64,000 bases of DNA from CAWJMN01 sp963844055 (GTDB taxonomy: Bacteria > Planctomycetota > Planctomycetia > Pirellulales > Pirellulaceae): NCBI GenBank assembly GCA_963844055.1, contig CAWJMN010000001.1, forward strand, positions 3,410,001 to 3,474,000, written 5' to 3'. Each line of letters begins with the position of its first letter. The first letter of the stretch is position 1. The notes below the pieces were generated by a model, which worked only from the letters and a program-made list of their open reading frames with translations, ran no database searches and was not told where the DNA came from. Below, piece by piece: positions 46,333 to 57,575 of the stretch. A program made the translations under genes and the position numbers.

Positions 46333-46370
46333 AGGAACTGTTGATTCTAGCAACTAACGAAGCAAACGGT

Positions 46371-47903
46371 CTACTCTTCCATGAAGTCCATGCCAACCGT
46401 CACTTGCTTGGCTTGTCGCGAAGCGGGCTCGTACATGCGAATGCGGACTTGAACGCCACGCACAGGAAACGGATAAGGAGCCTGAGTTTCCCGCTCGCCG
46501 GCATCGTCTGGGCCATTCAACCCATCGTCATCCAGGCCGTTGGATCGCATGTCAACGCCGTTGGTATTGAGTGAAGGCCATTGATCAATCCCATCACGCT
46601 CATAGGCGGTTGTCCAGGTGTCGTAAACCGGCCCATAAAACTGATACGTTCGTGCTGGCGTCCCAGCCACGGCACCTGCGCCTGCTGTATTTGGAAGGCC
46701 GCCAAACTTTCCCCGTCGCAATTGGAAAGCAACCTGAGCCTGTGAGTTGTTGCTGTAATCATAATTCAACCAATTTGCCATCGATGGATTGGTCTGTTCT
46801 AGGTAACGCGTATATCCAAGATCTACATAAGCTCCCACGCCAACAATCGGATTGCCGCTTGGCAACGTTGGATTTCCAGAAGCACTCGCCAAACACGCGG
46901 CAACAAATCCTGGGTCACTTGGCGAAAGCGTTGATGTGATCACACCTGAATTTCCGTCTGCATTCGCAACCAATGGAGCCAGTGGGTCCCAAACGCGAAC
47001 ATCAAAGGCGAGCAAGTTCTGCAGCATAATATCTTCACCGTAACGATCCCCTTGCAGCGAGAAGAACTCAACCGACCTACGGATATTGGGGCGAACCATA
47101 CAGGGTACTGGCAAGCGCTCGTCGGTCGCGTGCTGTGGAATCAAAAGGAAACTTGGCACATTCTGGTGACAGAAGCGGTTTTCAGGGTTCGTAAGATCGT
47201 ACAGGGTGTTGGGATACCAGCGATTTTCACCGGCGACTGGGTCATAACCAATATGGACCGAAATATCGTACTGCTGAAAGTAAACCGGAGCAGCAGAAAC
47301 AAGTGGCAACTGCACATTGGTGACCACAATCGGCAGCACGCGACGTACCAAATAGCGAGGCTCACCACGACTCCAGACACCGTCGCCATTAATGTCTTTA
47401 AAGCCGGTAAACCAAACCACTTCGGCAAGGTTCGACTCTTGGACGCGAATTGGATTTACCGTGTCAGTCGTTAGGAACCGTGCTTGATAGGTTTCATTGG
47501 GACTCATGATGGTCATTGCCAACACGTCGTCACCATCACCAATCAATGTGGGAGCAGGTTCGAGTCCCTCGCTGGCATCGGCAACGCCATTTCCGTCACT
47601 GTCTTCCACGAGGTCGATGATACCGTTGGAATTGGAGTCGATGCCATCGGCCTCTGGATCGCTATCCCAGGCACCAGCGGTGTCAAAGTAACCGTCATTA
47701 TCCTGGTCACGAGCAGACTCAATGACTTCGAAATACCCCGCGTTCACGCCGGGATCAATCGGTGGATTGACGCGAACCGTCAACGAGTTCAAATCCTGGC
47801 GAAGGCGAAGGTTAACGCTTCGCAACTGGCCGCTCATTTCAATCATGGCCCGACCATCGCGCACCGAAAGCGCCAACGTAGGCATAGAATTCCGCAATCG
47901 CAT
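46371..47903 (-). CDS. Body of a prepilin-type secreted protein (frameshifted)
   Basis: 510 codons in this frame. The first codons (MRLRNSMPTL) are out-of-frame read-through; the real protein begins with the prepilin segment at 47994 in another frame. From LSVRDGRAMIEMSGQLRSVNLRLRQDL on, the sequence fits the middle of planctomycete prepilin-type N-terminal cleavage proteins. It continues with Asp/Asn/Gly-rich calcium-type repeats (DSNSNGIIDLVEDSDGNGVAD) and ends with VRIRMYEPASRQAKQVTVGMDF. Probably a pseudopilin-like surface or type II secretion component. Confidence 0.7.
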   Translation of the reverse strand: MRLRNSMPTLALSVRDGRAMIEMSGQLRSVNLRLRQDLNSLTVRVNPPIDPGVNAGYFEVIESARDQDNDGYFDTAGAWDSDPEADGIDSNSNGIIDLVEDSDGNGVADASEGLEPAPTLIGDGDDVLAMTIMSPNETYQARFLTTDTVNPIRVQESNLAEVVWFTGFKDINGDGVWSRGEPRYLVRRVLPIVVTNVQLPLVSAAPVYFQQYDISVHIGYDPVAGENRWYPNTLYDLTNPENRFCHQNVPSFLLIPQHATDERLPVPCMVRPNIRRSVEFFSLQGDRYGEDIMLQNLLAFDVRVWDPLAPLVANADGNSGVITSTLSPSDPGFVAACLASASGNPTLPSGNPIVGVGAYVDLGYTRYLEQTNPSMANWLNYDYSNNSQAQVAFQLRRGKFGGLPNTAGAGAVAGTPARTYQFYGPVYDTWTTAYERDGIDQWPSLNTNGVDMRSNGLDDDGLNGPDDAGERETQAPYPFPVRGVQVRIRMYEPASRQAKQVTVGMDFMEE

Positions 47904-47994
47904 AAACCAGAACGAGCGTGATCGCCATGGCGACCATCAACTCAACTAGCGTGAATGCATGCCTCGCGGCACGCAGAGAAATGAACTTGCGCAT
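47839..47994 (-). pseudogene. Prepilin N-terminal part of the frameshifted protein
   Basis: Starts at the ATG at 47994 with GGGGAGG upstream. Prepilin signature: basic leader, then HAFTLVELMVAMAITLVLVYAIAEFYA with the cleavage site before F and Glu at mature position 5 as in type IV pilins. After AYVGA the frame is lost and stops at 47839. Removing one T from the run in GCTTTCGG (about 47885-47889) joins it to VRDGRAMIE in the downstream frame. Confidence 0.7.
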
Positions 47995-48453
47995 AATGCC
48001 TCCCCGAATGGATTCGGTTTCCGTTTGTTCTGTTCCCGGTAGCTCCATAAAACCGAAGCGCAGACCTTTTGCTTTTGAAACGCCATGCATCTAGAGCGAA
48101 GAACATCGCCTCTAAACAGACCTGTTCAAAAGATACTGATGACCACTTCGCCACTGCGCACTTCGATCGCTCCCTGTTCACTTGGAGCGACAAAAGCCAA
48201 ATGCCTTGCTAACTGCCAGATGCCTCGTTCCGGCCGTAAGCCAAGGCGCGCAATATCGTTAATGCGATCACTACGGTTTGCTCTCTAACACTATTGCACC
48301 CCTAGAGGCGATGCGTGTCAAGAAGATTGTACGGTTTCGTGCGATTTTCTGCCGGACAGCCTTCCCAATTCCCACTTTCGCCATTCCAGGAAACTCGCCG
48401 ACGCCTATCGCCCCCTCAACCGAGGGCTGCCTCAGGACAGTGCGTGCGCACAA
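47995..48453. other. Intergenic region between clpX and the prepilin-type gene
   Basis: About 460 bases on the 5' side of the prepilin gene. Must hold its promoter on the minus strand. No supported ORF. Confidence 0.35.
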
Positions 48454-48499
48454 AAAGCCCCGTCGAATCCTTTAGGGGAACAGGATCCGACGGGGCTTT
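48454..48499 (-). terminator. clpX terminator
   Basis: Stem AAAGCCCCGTCG / CGACGGGGCTTT extended by GGATCC-type pairing, with a T run on the minus strand. It lies 65 bases after the clpX stop. Confidence 0.8.
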
Positions 48500-48563
48500 C
48501 GCAGTTTCATCCAACCGGCCCAGAGATACTTTAGGGCCGGTAATCATCGTTACAAACCAAGCG

Positions 48564-49850
48564 TTAGGCGCTCTTGGCGATATCGGGGGTCGTAAACAAG
48601 CGTCGGCGACCTTCGATAACATCCTGATCGATTACGTACTTCGTTCCCTTCGGTTGGTCGGGAAGTTCGTACATGATGTCGATCATCGCTTCTTCCACAA
48701 TGGAACGAAGCCCACGAGCACCCGTTCGCTTCTCTTGGGCCTTGCGAGCAATTGCCTGGCAAGCACCTTCGGAGAACTCGAGCGAGCAACCTTCCATCTC
48801 AAACAATGTCTTGTACTGACGAAGCAAAGCGTTCTTGGGTTCCGTCAAGACACGGACCAAGCCATCTAAGTCCAGCGGCTTCAGCGGCGAGAGAACTGGC
48901 AAACGACCAAGTAGTTCAGGGATCAGGCCGAATTCCAGAATGTCTTCCGTTGTCACCAGTGGCAGCAAGTCCGCGAGGTCTTGCTCATTACGTTCACCAG
49001 GCGATTGGCCGAAGCCAAGCGTCTTTTTGCCAAGCCGTTTGCGGATAATGTCTTCGATGCCGACAAAAGTACCGCTGCAAATGAACAGGATGTTCGTCGT
49101 GTCCATCTGGATGTACTGCTGTTCGGGATGCTTCCGCCCACCTTGCGGTGGAACGTTCGCAACGGTTCCTTCAAGCATTTTCAGCAAGGCTTGCTGTACA
49201 CCTTCGCCCGAAACATCACGAGTGATCGAGACGTTTTGGCTGGTCTTTCCAATCTTGTCGATCTCGTCAATGTAAAGCACACCACGCTGAGCGGCTTCGA
49301 TATCGAAGTCAGCAGCATGAAGCAGCTTCAAAAGCAAGTTTTCGACATCTTCGCCGACATAGCCGGCTTCGGTCAAAGTCGTTGCATCCCCAATCGCAAA
49401 CGGAACGTTCAAAACGCGTGCCAGCGTGCGAGCCAGCAACGTTTTACCGGAACCGGTCGGGCCGATCATGAGGATATTCGACTTCTCGATATCCACATCA
49501 CCGCCACCTTCCTGAGCCAGCGAAAGACGCTTGTAGTGATTGTGAACTGCGACCGACAAAACCTTTTTGCTGTACTGTTGGCCGATCACATACTGATCGA
49601 GTTGGCCAACCATCTCACGAGGGGTTGGAATACGATTGAACAGCGGTTTCGTGCCACCACGACGCCGTTGCTCTTGCTCAAGGATCGATTGACATAGGTC
49701 AATACACTCACCACAGATGTAGACATCACCAGGGCCTTCCACCAACGGCCCTACATCTCGGTAGCTCTTCTTGCAGAATGAGCAGAAGGCATTCTTCTTC
49801 GAGGCACTCGCACCCCGACGCCCTCCACCAAAGTCCTTACCTGCGGGCAT
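48564..49850 (-). CDS. clpX: ATP-dependent Clp protease ATP-binding subunit ClpX
   Basis: 428 residues from the ATG at 49850; AAAGGAG lies five bases upstream. A GTG two codons earlier opens the frame but lacks spacing. N-terminal zinc-binding domain CSFCKKSYRDVGPLVEG ... ICGECIDLC, then the AAA+ domain: Walker A GPTGSGKTLLA, pore loop GYVGED, Walker B VLYIDEIDKIG and RKH loop GRKHPEQQY. It unfolds substrates for ClpP. clpP is not adjacent here. Confidence 0.97.
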   Translation of the reverse strand: MPAGKDFGGGRRGASASKKNAFCSFCKKSYRDVGPLVEGPGDVYICGECIDLCQSILEQEQRRRGGTKPLFNRIPTPREMVGQLDQYVIGQQYSKKVLSVAVHNHYKRLSLAQEGGGDVDIEKSNILMIGPTGSGKTLLARTLARVLNVPFAIGDATTLTEAGYVGEDVENLLLKLLHAADFDIEAAQRGVLYIDEIDKIGKTSQNVSITRDVSGEGVQQALLKMLEGTVANVPPQGGRKHPEQQYIQMDTTNILFICSGTFVGIEDIIRKRLGKKTLGFGQSPGERNEQDLADLLPLVTTEDILEFGLIPELLGRLPVLSPLKPLDLDGLVRVLTEPKNALLRQYKTLFEMEGCSLEFSEGACQAIARKAQEKRTGARGLRSIVEEAMIDIMYELPDQPKGTKYVIDQDVIEGRRRLFTTPDIAKSA

Positions 49851-50141
49851 AAACACTCCTTTCGACCGCCATGCGAAATCGCCCTGACTTCTGCACGACC
49901 ATTCAAAACTCTAGTTTCTGCTCGTAGGTGGACCACGCAAACGATTTGCTAGGTAACCTGCTTGAGGGCATCCTTGTCCGCAATGTTCGAGCCCAGTTGC
50001 GTTACTTCAAAGGATCGGCGATGCCAGCCTCCCAGGCCGCAAAACACGTTGACCGCTGGCACAAGCGTTTCGGCCGGAAAAGTCTCGCTGGTCATAACAG
50101 TCTTTTAGAACTGCCTGACAGGACTAAACCTGCTGATTGCT

Positions 50142-50423
50142 TTAACCCTTGCCCTTGTCGTCATTTATCTCCCGACGGAGACGTGTTCCTAACACCGATT
50201 TTATAGTTCGGAATTCCGCGTCATCGATGTCACCCTTCTGACGCATTTCTTGAAAGTTCGTGAGGTCATCGAAAGACCTTTGCTCCTCCTGGGCGGTGCT
50301 ATCCCGAAACTTTCGCACCAACCAAACTGCCACACCGACCATCACGACCAGCACGCCCACCCAAACCGCAAGGTCGGGCATGAAGGCATCGAGCATGCTA
50401 GGCCCCGTCGGTGATCCACCCAT
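50142..50423 (-). CDS. Small membrane protein with SHOCT-like C-terminus
   Basis: 93 residues from the ATG at 50423. One hydrophobic segment (DLAVWVGVLVVMVGVAVWLV near 15-34), then FDDLTNFQEMRQKGDIDDAEFRTIK, which matches the short SHOCT-type helical motif (L..L...G.I...EF...K). SHOCT domains are common short oligomerisation or regulatory tails. Upstream codons in the frame are low-quality. Standalone. Confidence 0.65.
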   Translation of the reverse strand: MGGSPTGPSMLDAFMPDLAVWVGVLVVMVGVAVWLVRKFRDSTAQEEQRSFDDLTNFQEMRQKGDIDDAEFRTIKSVLGTRLRREINDDKGKG

Positions 50424-51284
50424 AGAAGAGAAACTCTCACAACCGGCAAAGTTGGTCTTTTGTCCCACCAAAAAGTAGGCGGCCCTCGCATAGTGCATTA
50501 TGCACATTTGGAAAACCGCGTCCAGTTTTTGCAACCCTCACAATGCCGCAAGGCACCGCGATTGGAAGAATTCCGCGCTTCAAGAAGGCTTCTTCGTGGG
50601 AGGCAAACAAAATTGCCACTCAAAGAAACAGGTCCTGGCAGGACGGAAGGATTGCTAGGGACAAAAGGCAGTCGTTGCCAGGAAACGCATCAGATGCGTC
50701 AGACACCCAAGGGAACCAAAGTCGCCCGTACCAAACGGTAAGCGACCTGAGCCCCACAAAGCGTGTCTACACGGATATTACGCCCCGTTCCTTGGGACGG
50801 TTCGCTGGAATTGCCAAGGCAAAGCGCCGACGAATGCTGAGCGATAGCCACCAGAGCGCCGTCAGCACGGCGACGACGCAGTCGCAGGCATGGAAAACGC
50901 CAAACAAACCCGAAACTACTACCACATAAAACATTTTAACATCTATTCACCCAAAAACGGGTTTTACGGGGACCTTGCCGGCCCAAAAAGGGGCAGGGAG
51001 GGGGGCTCATTTGCGGTTGTGAATGACGCAACTCGCGTTATATTTAGGGGTTTGGACGAAGATGTCGCGAGCAAGCCTTGGCTGGTCATTGAACCGAGCC
51101 GAGATTTTGTTGGGAATTTGTCGTCAGGTGAGTTGTTGGTTCCGCCATCCCTGGAAGAGATTTTGGGTGCATGGCTTGTGAGCTTCTAATCCCTGGTTGA
51201 GGAATGCGTCCGATCTTCGGCAGGCCAAGGGACTTGGCTTTGCGGATTTTGCTACACGGGTTGGTCAGTTAAGGAATTCGAACG
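50424..51284. other. Intergenic region upstream of rpmB, about 860 bases
   Basis: Divergent region between the SHOCT-like protein and rpmB. An ORF at 50890-51189 (99 codons) exists but has no RBS or recognisable product. A GGGCAGGG octamer is at 50991. No RNA gene recognised. Confidence 0.35.
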
Positions 51285-51635
51285 ATGGCTGAGTGCGAGT
51301 TTTGCGACAAGAAAAAGAGCATGGGTAATCAGATCGAGACCCGTGGTAAGGCCAAGTACTTGGGTGGTGTTGGTACGAAGATCACGGGCATTACCCGCCG
51401 TGAGTTCAAGCCAAATCTGCAACGGATCAAGATCACGACCCCAAACGGCACGAATCGCACAGTGAATATCTGCACGCGATGCCTGAAGAAGGGGATCGTT
51501 CGCAAGGCTGTGAAGCAAGCTCCTTTCAAGCTTCCAGTGGATCTGAAGGCGAAGGCCGCTCCTGCAGTTGCAGTCGCTGCAAAGCCTGCTGCTCCAGCCG
51601 CTAAGCCGAAGACAAAGCCAAAGTCTGGTAAGTAG
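51285..51635 (+). CDS. rpmB: 50S ribosomal protein bL28
   Basis: 116 residues. Core matches bL28: MAECEFCDKKKSMGNQI, then KPNLQRIKI and NICTRCLKKGIV; the C4/C7 and C63/C66 pairs form the zinc site of the C+ form. The last 40 residues are a Pro/Ala/Lys tail absent from most bL28, likely unstructured and RNA-binding. Precedes gatC by 84 bases. Confidence 0.95.
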   Translation: MAECEFCDKKKSMGNQIETRGKAKYLGGVGTKITGITRREFKPNLQRIKITTPNGTNRTVNICTRCLKKGIVRKAVKQAPFKLPVDLKAKAAPAVAVAAKPAAPAAKPKTKPKSGK

Positions 51636-51719
51636 TCACTAGGGCATGGGACTTTGGTGTCCCGTGTTCTGACAACTGCCGGTCGGTTTTGAAACGCGTA
51701 AAGTGAGGCGATTGCGAAC

Positions 51720-52010
51720 ATGGCATTAACCGTCAAAGAAACGGAAAAGGTTTCTCTGCTGGGCCGTTTGTTGCTGTCCGCTGAGGAACTGCAAACGATG
51801 ACGAACCAGCTGGGGCGCATCGTAGGCTATGTCGAGCAGTTGTCGGAACTAAATACCGATGGGGTCGAGCCAATGGCCCACCCCTTACCTATGCAAAATG
51901 TCTTTGCAGACGATCGTTTGGGAGAGCACTTGCCGCGTGAAAAGGCGCTTGCAAATGCTCCCAAGAAGGACTCGGAGTGCTATCGCGTCCCTGCGGTTTT
52001 GGGCGAGTGA
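51720..52010 (+). CDS. gatC: Aspartyl/glutamyl-tRNA amidotransferase subunit C
   Basis: 96 residues, normal length. Typical pattern: VKETEKVSLLGRLLLSAEEL, LGRIVGYVEQLSELNTDGVEPMAHPLP and DRLGEHLPREKAL. Stabilises GatA in the complex that converts Glu-tRNA-Gln or Asp-tRNA-Asn to the amide. First of the gatC-gatA-gatB cluster. Confidence 0.95.
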   Translation: MALTVKETEKVSLLGRLLLSAEELQTMTNQLGRIVGYVEQLSELNTDGVEPMAHPLPMQNVFADDRLGEHLPREKALANAPKKDSECYRVPAVLGE

Positions 52011-52015
52011 TCCCG

Positions 52016-52034
52016 AGGCCAAGCTGGCCTTTTT
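52016..52034 (+). terminator. Hairpin after gatC
   Basis: AGGCC-AAGCT-GGCCT followed by four T, starting six bases after the gatC stop. Short stem; may be a partial terminator separating gatC from gatA. Confidence 0.5.
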
Positions 52035-52072
52035 GATCGTTCACCTACGTTCTTCTTGCGTAGCTTCTCTCC

Positions 52073-52102
52073 CAGCCCCGAATAGGGGCTGTTTGCGTTT
52101 TT
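52073..52102 (+). terminator. Second hairpin between gatC and gatA
   Basis: CAGCCCC-loop-GGGGCTG, then TTTGCGTTTTT. Better stem than the first hairpin. Together they suggest gatA has its own promoter in the remaining ~110 bases. Confidence 0.55.
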
Positions 52103-52215
52103 AATCAGTCTGGACTTGGGCTCCAGCACGCTGCTTGATCCAATTTTCGCAAATGGAAATTGGAGGGGCAGGGCAGGGGAGCGCTGGTTTTTCCACAAGA
52201 GTTTTTTGCAGATTG

Positions 52216-53769
52216 ATGCAGCAACCTATGGCATTGATTCAACAGACCGCTACGGAACTTTTGGACCGCTTGGCACAAGGGAAAGTCTCCTCGGTGGAGC
52301 TTACCAAGGCATACCTCGACCAGATCGCCAAGCAAGATGGCACTATCAACGCTTTCCTCAGCGTTGAGCCCGAACGTGCGCTCGCACGTGCCAAGCAGAT
52401 CGACGAAAAGCGGGCCGCCGGAAAGCCGGTCGGTGCGCTCGGTGGTCTGCCCGTTGCCATCAAAGACGTGATTTGCACGGAAGGCTGGAGGACGACTTGT
52501 GCCAGCAAGATGCTGGAAAACTTTGTGCCGCCGTACGATGCAACTATCGTCAAGCGACTCGCCGCCGCCGATGCCGTATTGATCGGCAAGACGAACATGG
52601 ACGAGTTCGCGATGGGGGGCTCGACCGAGAACAGCGCGTTTAAGAAGACCAAGAATCCTTGGGATGTTTCGCGTGTTCCTGGTGGAAGCAGCGGTGGTGC
52701 GGCAGCCTGTCTTGCCGCTCAGATGGCTCCACTTTCTATCGGTACGGATACGGGGGGCTCGATTCGCCAACCGGCTGCATTTTGTAACGTCACCGGACTT
52801 AAGCCGACGTATGGCCGCGTGAGCCGTTTTGGGCTGATCGCGTTTGCCAGTTCGCTAGATCAGATTGGCCCAATGGCCTGGTCCGCAGAAGATGCGGCAT
52901 TGCTGCTGGAAGTTTTGGCCGGGCACGACCCGCTTGATTCGACCAGCGCCGATATCGCGGTTCCGAAGTACAGCGAAAGCGTTAACAAGCCGCTGGCCGG
53001 TTTGAAGCTAGGACTGGTGCGAGAGCACTTTGGACCCGGTCTAAATGCTGAGGTGGAACAATCGGTTCGCGAAGCGCTTAAGGTTTACGAGTCGCTGGGG
53101 GCCAAAATCGTTGATGTCTCTTTGCCGCATAGCAAGTACGGCATTGCTACCTATTACATCATCGCGCCAAGCGAGGCATCGAGCAACCTCGCTCGCTACG
53201 ATAGCGTGCACTACGGATATCGCACCGAAGAAAAGGCGATGCTGGAAAAGCTTGCTCAAGAGCAAAAGCAACTTGAGGCTGCCGGCGATGCGGTCGGGCT
53301 GAAGAACCTGGACTCTTCGCTGATTCGCATGTATCGGCAATCGCGTGCAGAGGCCTTTGGTGGCGAAGTCAAGCGACGCATTATGCTGGGAACTTACACA
53401 TTAAGTGCCGGCTACTACGACGCCCATTATGTGAAGGCGCTAAAGGTTCGACGCTTGATTCGCAACGACTACGATGCGGCCTTTGAGAATGTGGACTTCA
53501 TCGTCGGCCCAACTACGCCGAATCCTGCATTTCGACTTGGCGAAAAGACAGACGATCCACTCGCGATGTACTTGGAAGATTTGTACACCGTCAGCGCGAA
53601 CTTGGCGGGCGTCGGTGGCATGAGCATTCCTTGCGGCATGACCAAAGGGGGCCTACCGATTGGCCTGCAATTGCAATGTCGTCCGTTTGATGAAGAGCGA
53701 TTGCTGCAAGCGGGTGCGATGTTCCAAAAGGCAACGGATTGGCATCAAAAGCGACCCACGCTTTCGTAA
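52216..53769 (+). CDS. gatA: Aspartyl/glutamyl-tRNA amidotransferase subunit A
   Basis: 517 residues from the ATG at 52216; the ATG at 52228 (MALIQQTATELLDRL) is an equally good start and neither has a clear RBS. Amidase signature GGSSGGAAA with catalytic Ser-cis-Ser-Lys: Lys in VAIKDVICTEG, Ser in GTDTGGSIRQPAAFC and in the GGSSGG run. Supplies ammonia from glutamine to GatB. Followed by gatB after 78 bases. Confidence 0.96.
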   Translation: MQQPMALIQQTATELLDRLAQGKVSSVELTKAYLDQIAKQDGTINAFLSVEPERALARAKQIDEKRAAGKPVGALGGLPVAIKDVICTEGWRTTCASKMLENFVPPYDATIVKRLAAADAVLIGKTNMDEFAMGGSTENSAFKKTKNPWDVSRVPGGSSGGAAACLAAQMAPLSIGTDTGGSIRQPAAFCNVTGLKPTYGRVSRFGLIAFASSLDQIGPMAWSAEDAALLLEVLAGHDPLDSTSADIAVPKYSESVNKPLAGLKLGLVREHFGPGLNAEVEQSVREALKVYESLGAKIVDVSLPHSKYGIATYYIIAPSEASSNLARYDSVHYGYRTEEKAMLEKLAQEQKQLEAAGDAVGLKNLDSSLIRMYRQSRAEAFGGEVKRRIMLGTYTLSAGYYDAHYVKALKVRRLIRNDYDAAFENVDFIVGPTTPNPAFRLGEKTDDPLAMYLEDLYTVSANLAGVGGMSIPCGMTKGGLPIGLQLQCRPFDEERLLQAGAMFQKATDWHQKRPTLS

Positions 53770-53847
53770 CAGGACAAGCGAGTCTTCTCACGCGACGGGC
53801 AAACTTAGCAACGAACTTTCCCAAAGCAAATTGAAGTTGAACTGACT

Positions 53848-55320
<1,473 letters not shown>

Positions 55321-55576
55321 GCCTTAAGCCTCCGGCAACTGGACACCTGGCAAGCAAGACAAAACACTCCATTTTTGCTTAAAAAGTATTCAGAAGATTG
55401 CGCGAACATTTCAACAACTCACGCGTCTTAGATGAAGGGGCGAGGATCTCGTCCGACAGTAAGGGCAGGGGGCCCAAGCACAAACAGAAGGCCTGCCAGC
55501 ACTTACGAAGCAACAACAAACAACAAGTTAATACATAGGCATTTAAGTCGTTTTTGAATCAGGATTAGGTGGAGCC

Positions 55577-56707
55577 GTGAAGAGAGTAGGAATGGTTGGT
55601 TGGCGGGGAATGGTGGGTTCGGTTCTGATGCAGCGCATGCAGGCTGAAAACGACTTTGCCCAGGTAGAACCTGTCTTCTTTTCGACCTCGAGCGTAGGGG
55701 GCGACGGCCCTGAGGTTGCAGGGAAGGGGCGCGGCAAACTGGCCGATGCAAAGAGCATTGAAGCGCTTAAGCAGATGGATGTGATCATTACGTGCCAAGG
55801 CGGGGACTATACCCAAGAGGTATTCCCAAAGCTGCGTGCGGCCGGCTGGAATGGATACTGGATCGATGCTGCTTCCACACTGCGCATGAAGGATGATGCG
55901 GTCATTATTCTTGATCCGGTCAACATGGACGTGATTAAGAGTTCGCTGGCCAATGGTGTAAAGAACTTCGTTGGTGGAAACTGCACGGTCAGCCTTATGC
56001 TGATGGCGCTTCAGGGGCTGTTCCAACGTGGACTGGTCGAATGGATGACGTCGATGACGTACCAAGCGGCATCCGGGGCAGGGGCCCAGAACATGCGAGA
56101 ACTGCTTTCCCAAATGGGCAAGGCACACAGCAGCGTGGAAAGCCTACTGGCGGATCCTGCGTCTGCCATTTTGGAAATTGATCGCCAAGTGGCTGCAACG
56201 CTGCGTGACGACAGCTTCCCTACCGCAAATTTTGGCGTTCCCCTGGCGGGCAGCCTCATCCCTTGGATCGACAAGGATTTGGGGAACGGACAAAGCAAGG
56301 AAGAGTGGAAGGGACAAGCTGAGACCAACAAGATCCTTGGGATTACCGGCGAAAAGACGATCCCGGTTGACGGAATCTGCGTTCGCATTGGTGCCATGCG
56401 TTGTCACAGCCAAGCGATGACGATCAAGCTGACCAAGGATGTACCTTTGGCAGAGATCGAAGGGATGCTGGCCACTGCGAATCCTTGGGCGAAGGTCGTA
56501 CCGAACCAGCGTGACGCAAGCATGAAGGAACTAACACCGGCAAAGGTGACGGGAACGCTTAGTGTTCCGGTTGGTCGCCTACGCAAGATGGAATTGGACC
56601 GCGCAGCGCCAGGGCGATTCCTATCTGCATTTACAGTCGGTGACCAGCTCTTGTGGGGTGCCGCTGAACCGCTTCGCCGGATGCTCAGGATCTTGGTGGA
56701 CGGCTAG
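55577..56707 (+). CDS. asd: Aspartate-semialdehyde dehydrogenase
   Basis: 376 residues from a GTG start with GGAG just upstream. The sequence is of the gamma-proteobacterial type: VGMVGWRGMVGSVLMQRM nucleotide loop and the active-site Cys in FVGGNCTVSLMLM near residue 136. It reduces aspartyl phosphate in the lysine, threonine and methionine pathway. The stop codon abuts the truA start directly, so they are co-transcribed. Confidence 0.95.
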   Translation: MKRVGMVGWRGMVGSVLMQRMQAENDFAQVEPVFFSTSSVGGDGPEVAGKGRGKLADAKSIEALKQMDVIITCQGGDYTQEVFPKLRAAGWNGYWIDAASTLRMKDDAVIILDPVNMDVIKSSLANGVKNFVGGNCTVSLMLMALQGLFQRGLVEWMTSMTYQAASGAGAQNMRELLSQMGKAHSSVESLLADPASAILEIDRQVAATLRDDSFPTANFGVPLAGSLIPWIDKDLGNGQSKEEWKGQAETNKILGITGEKTIPVDGICVRIGAMRCHSQAMTIKLTKDVPLAEIEGMLATANPWAKVVPNQRDASMKELTPAKVTGTLSVPVGRLRKMELDRAAPGRFLSAFTVGDQLLWGAAEPLRRMLRILVDG

Positions 56708-57556
56708 ATGAGAACAATCTTTGGACCGACCTATTCGCTGACGATTGCGTATGACGGTACAAACTTTGGTGGTTGGCAATTGCAGCCGAACCAAAGAACG
56801 GTCCAGGGAGAGCTTCAGCAGGCGTTTCGTATTATCACGCATGAAGATATTCACTGCGTGGCCAGCGGGCGCACCGATGCTGGCGTGCATGCCTTGGGGC
56901 AGGTGGTTAGCTTTGTCTCGCAAACAAACATTCCGCCGGATGTGCTCAAAAAGGCGATTAATAGCCAACTTCCCGACGATATGCATGTCTTTAGCATTCG
57001 TCGAGAGCAGGAGGGGTTTCACGCGATTCGCGACGCCGTTCGAAAGCGATATCGCTATGTGATTCAGGATGGCCATACGCCGGACATCTTTGCACATCGC
57101 TATTCGTGGTGGATCTATCATCCGCTGGACGAGAAGGCGATGCACCGAGCGGCCCAATCTTTGGTTGGGTATCACGATTTTGTGAGCTATCAGACGACAG
57201 GCTCTTCTCGAATCACCACCGAGCGAACCGTTCATGAGGTCTTGGTGGAGCGCCAGCCTAGCGAACGACTGACAAAGATCGTCGTGGAAGTCGAGGCGGA
57301 TGGATTCCTGTACAACATGGTGCGAAACATCGTCGGGACGCTGATCCCTGTTGGACGGGGAAAGCGAGGGGAGGATTTTCCTGCCCAGGTGCTTGCGGCC
57401 AAGGATCGACGCAAAGCCGGCGTGACCGCGCCTCCCCAGGGTCTCTTTCTGATGTCGGTGGAATATGATATTTCACCGTTAGACGCGACACCCAAAGCGT
57501 CTGCCATTACGGATTCGGAAGACGATTCTTCCATGGATGAGCCACCATTCGCTTGA
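56708..57556 (+). CDS. truA: tRNA pseudouridine synthase A
   Basis: 282 residues. Catalytic Asp in ASGRTDAGVHALGQVV near residue 60, plus FHAIRDAVRKRYRYVI and GFLYNMVRNIVGTLI. It makes pseudouridine at positions 38-40 of tRNA. The C-terminal 30 residues are an acidic, low-complexity tail beyond the usual end. Starts immediately after asd and is 19 bases before the glycosyltransferase gene. Confidence 0.96.
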   Translation: MRTIFGPTYSLTIAYDGTNFGGWQLQPNQRTVQGELQQAFRIITHEDIHCVASGRTDAGVHALGQVVSFVSQTNIPPDVLKKAINSQLPDDMHVFSIRREQEGFHAIRDAVRKRYRYVIQDGHTPDIFAHRYSWWIYHPLDEKAMHRAAQSLVGYHDFVSYQTTGSSRITTERTVHEVLVERQPSERLTKIVVEVEADGFLYNMVRNIVGTLIPVGRGKRGEDFPAQVLAAKDRRKAGVTAPPQGLFLMSVEYDISPLDATPKASAITDSEDDSSMDEPPFA

Positions 57557-57575
57557 AGCAGCAGGGGAGTAAAGC

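Noticed and set aside
50890..51189. 99-codon ORF upstream of rpmB on the plus strand
   Set aside because: No ribosome site, no recognisable motif, A/T-rich start and unlikely composition; could be a chance ORF in an intergenic region.
55321..55576. Lysine or other riboswitch before asd
   Set aside because: No match to a known aptamer core by eye in the 256 bases; plain intergenic sequence.
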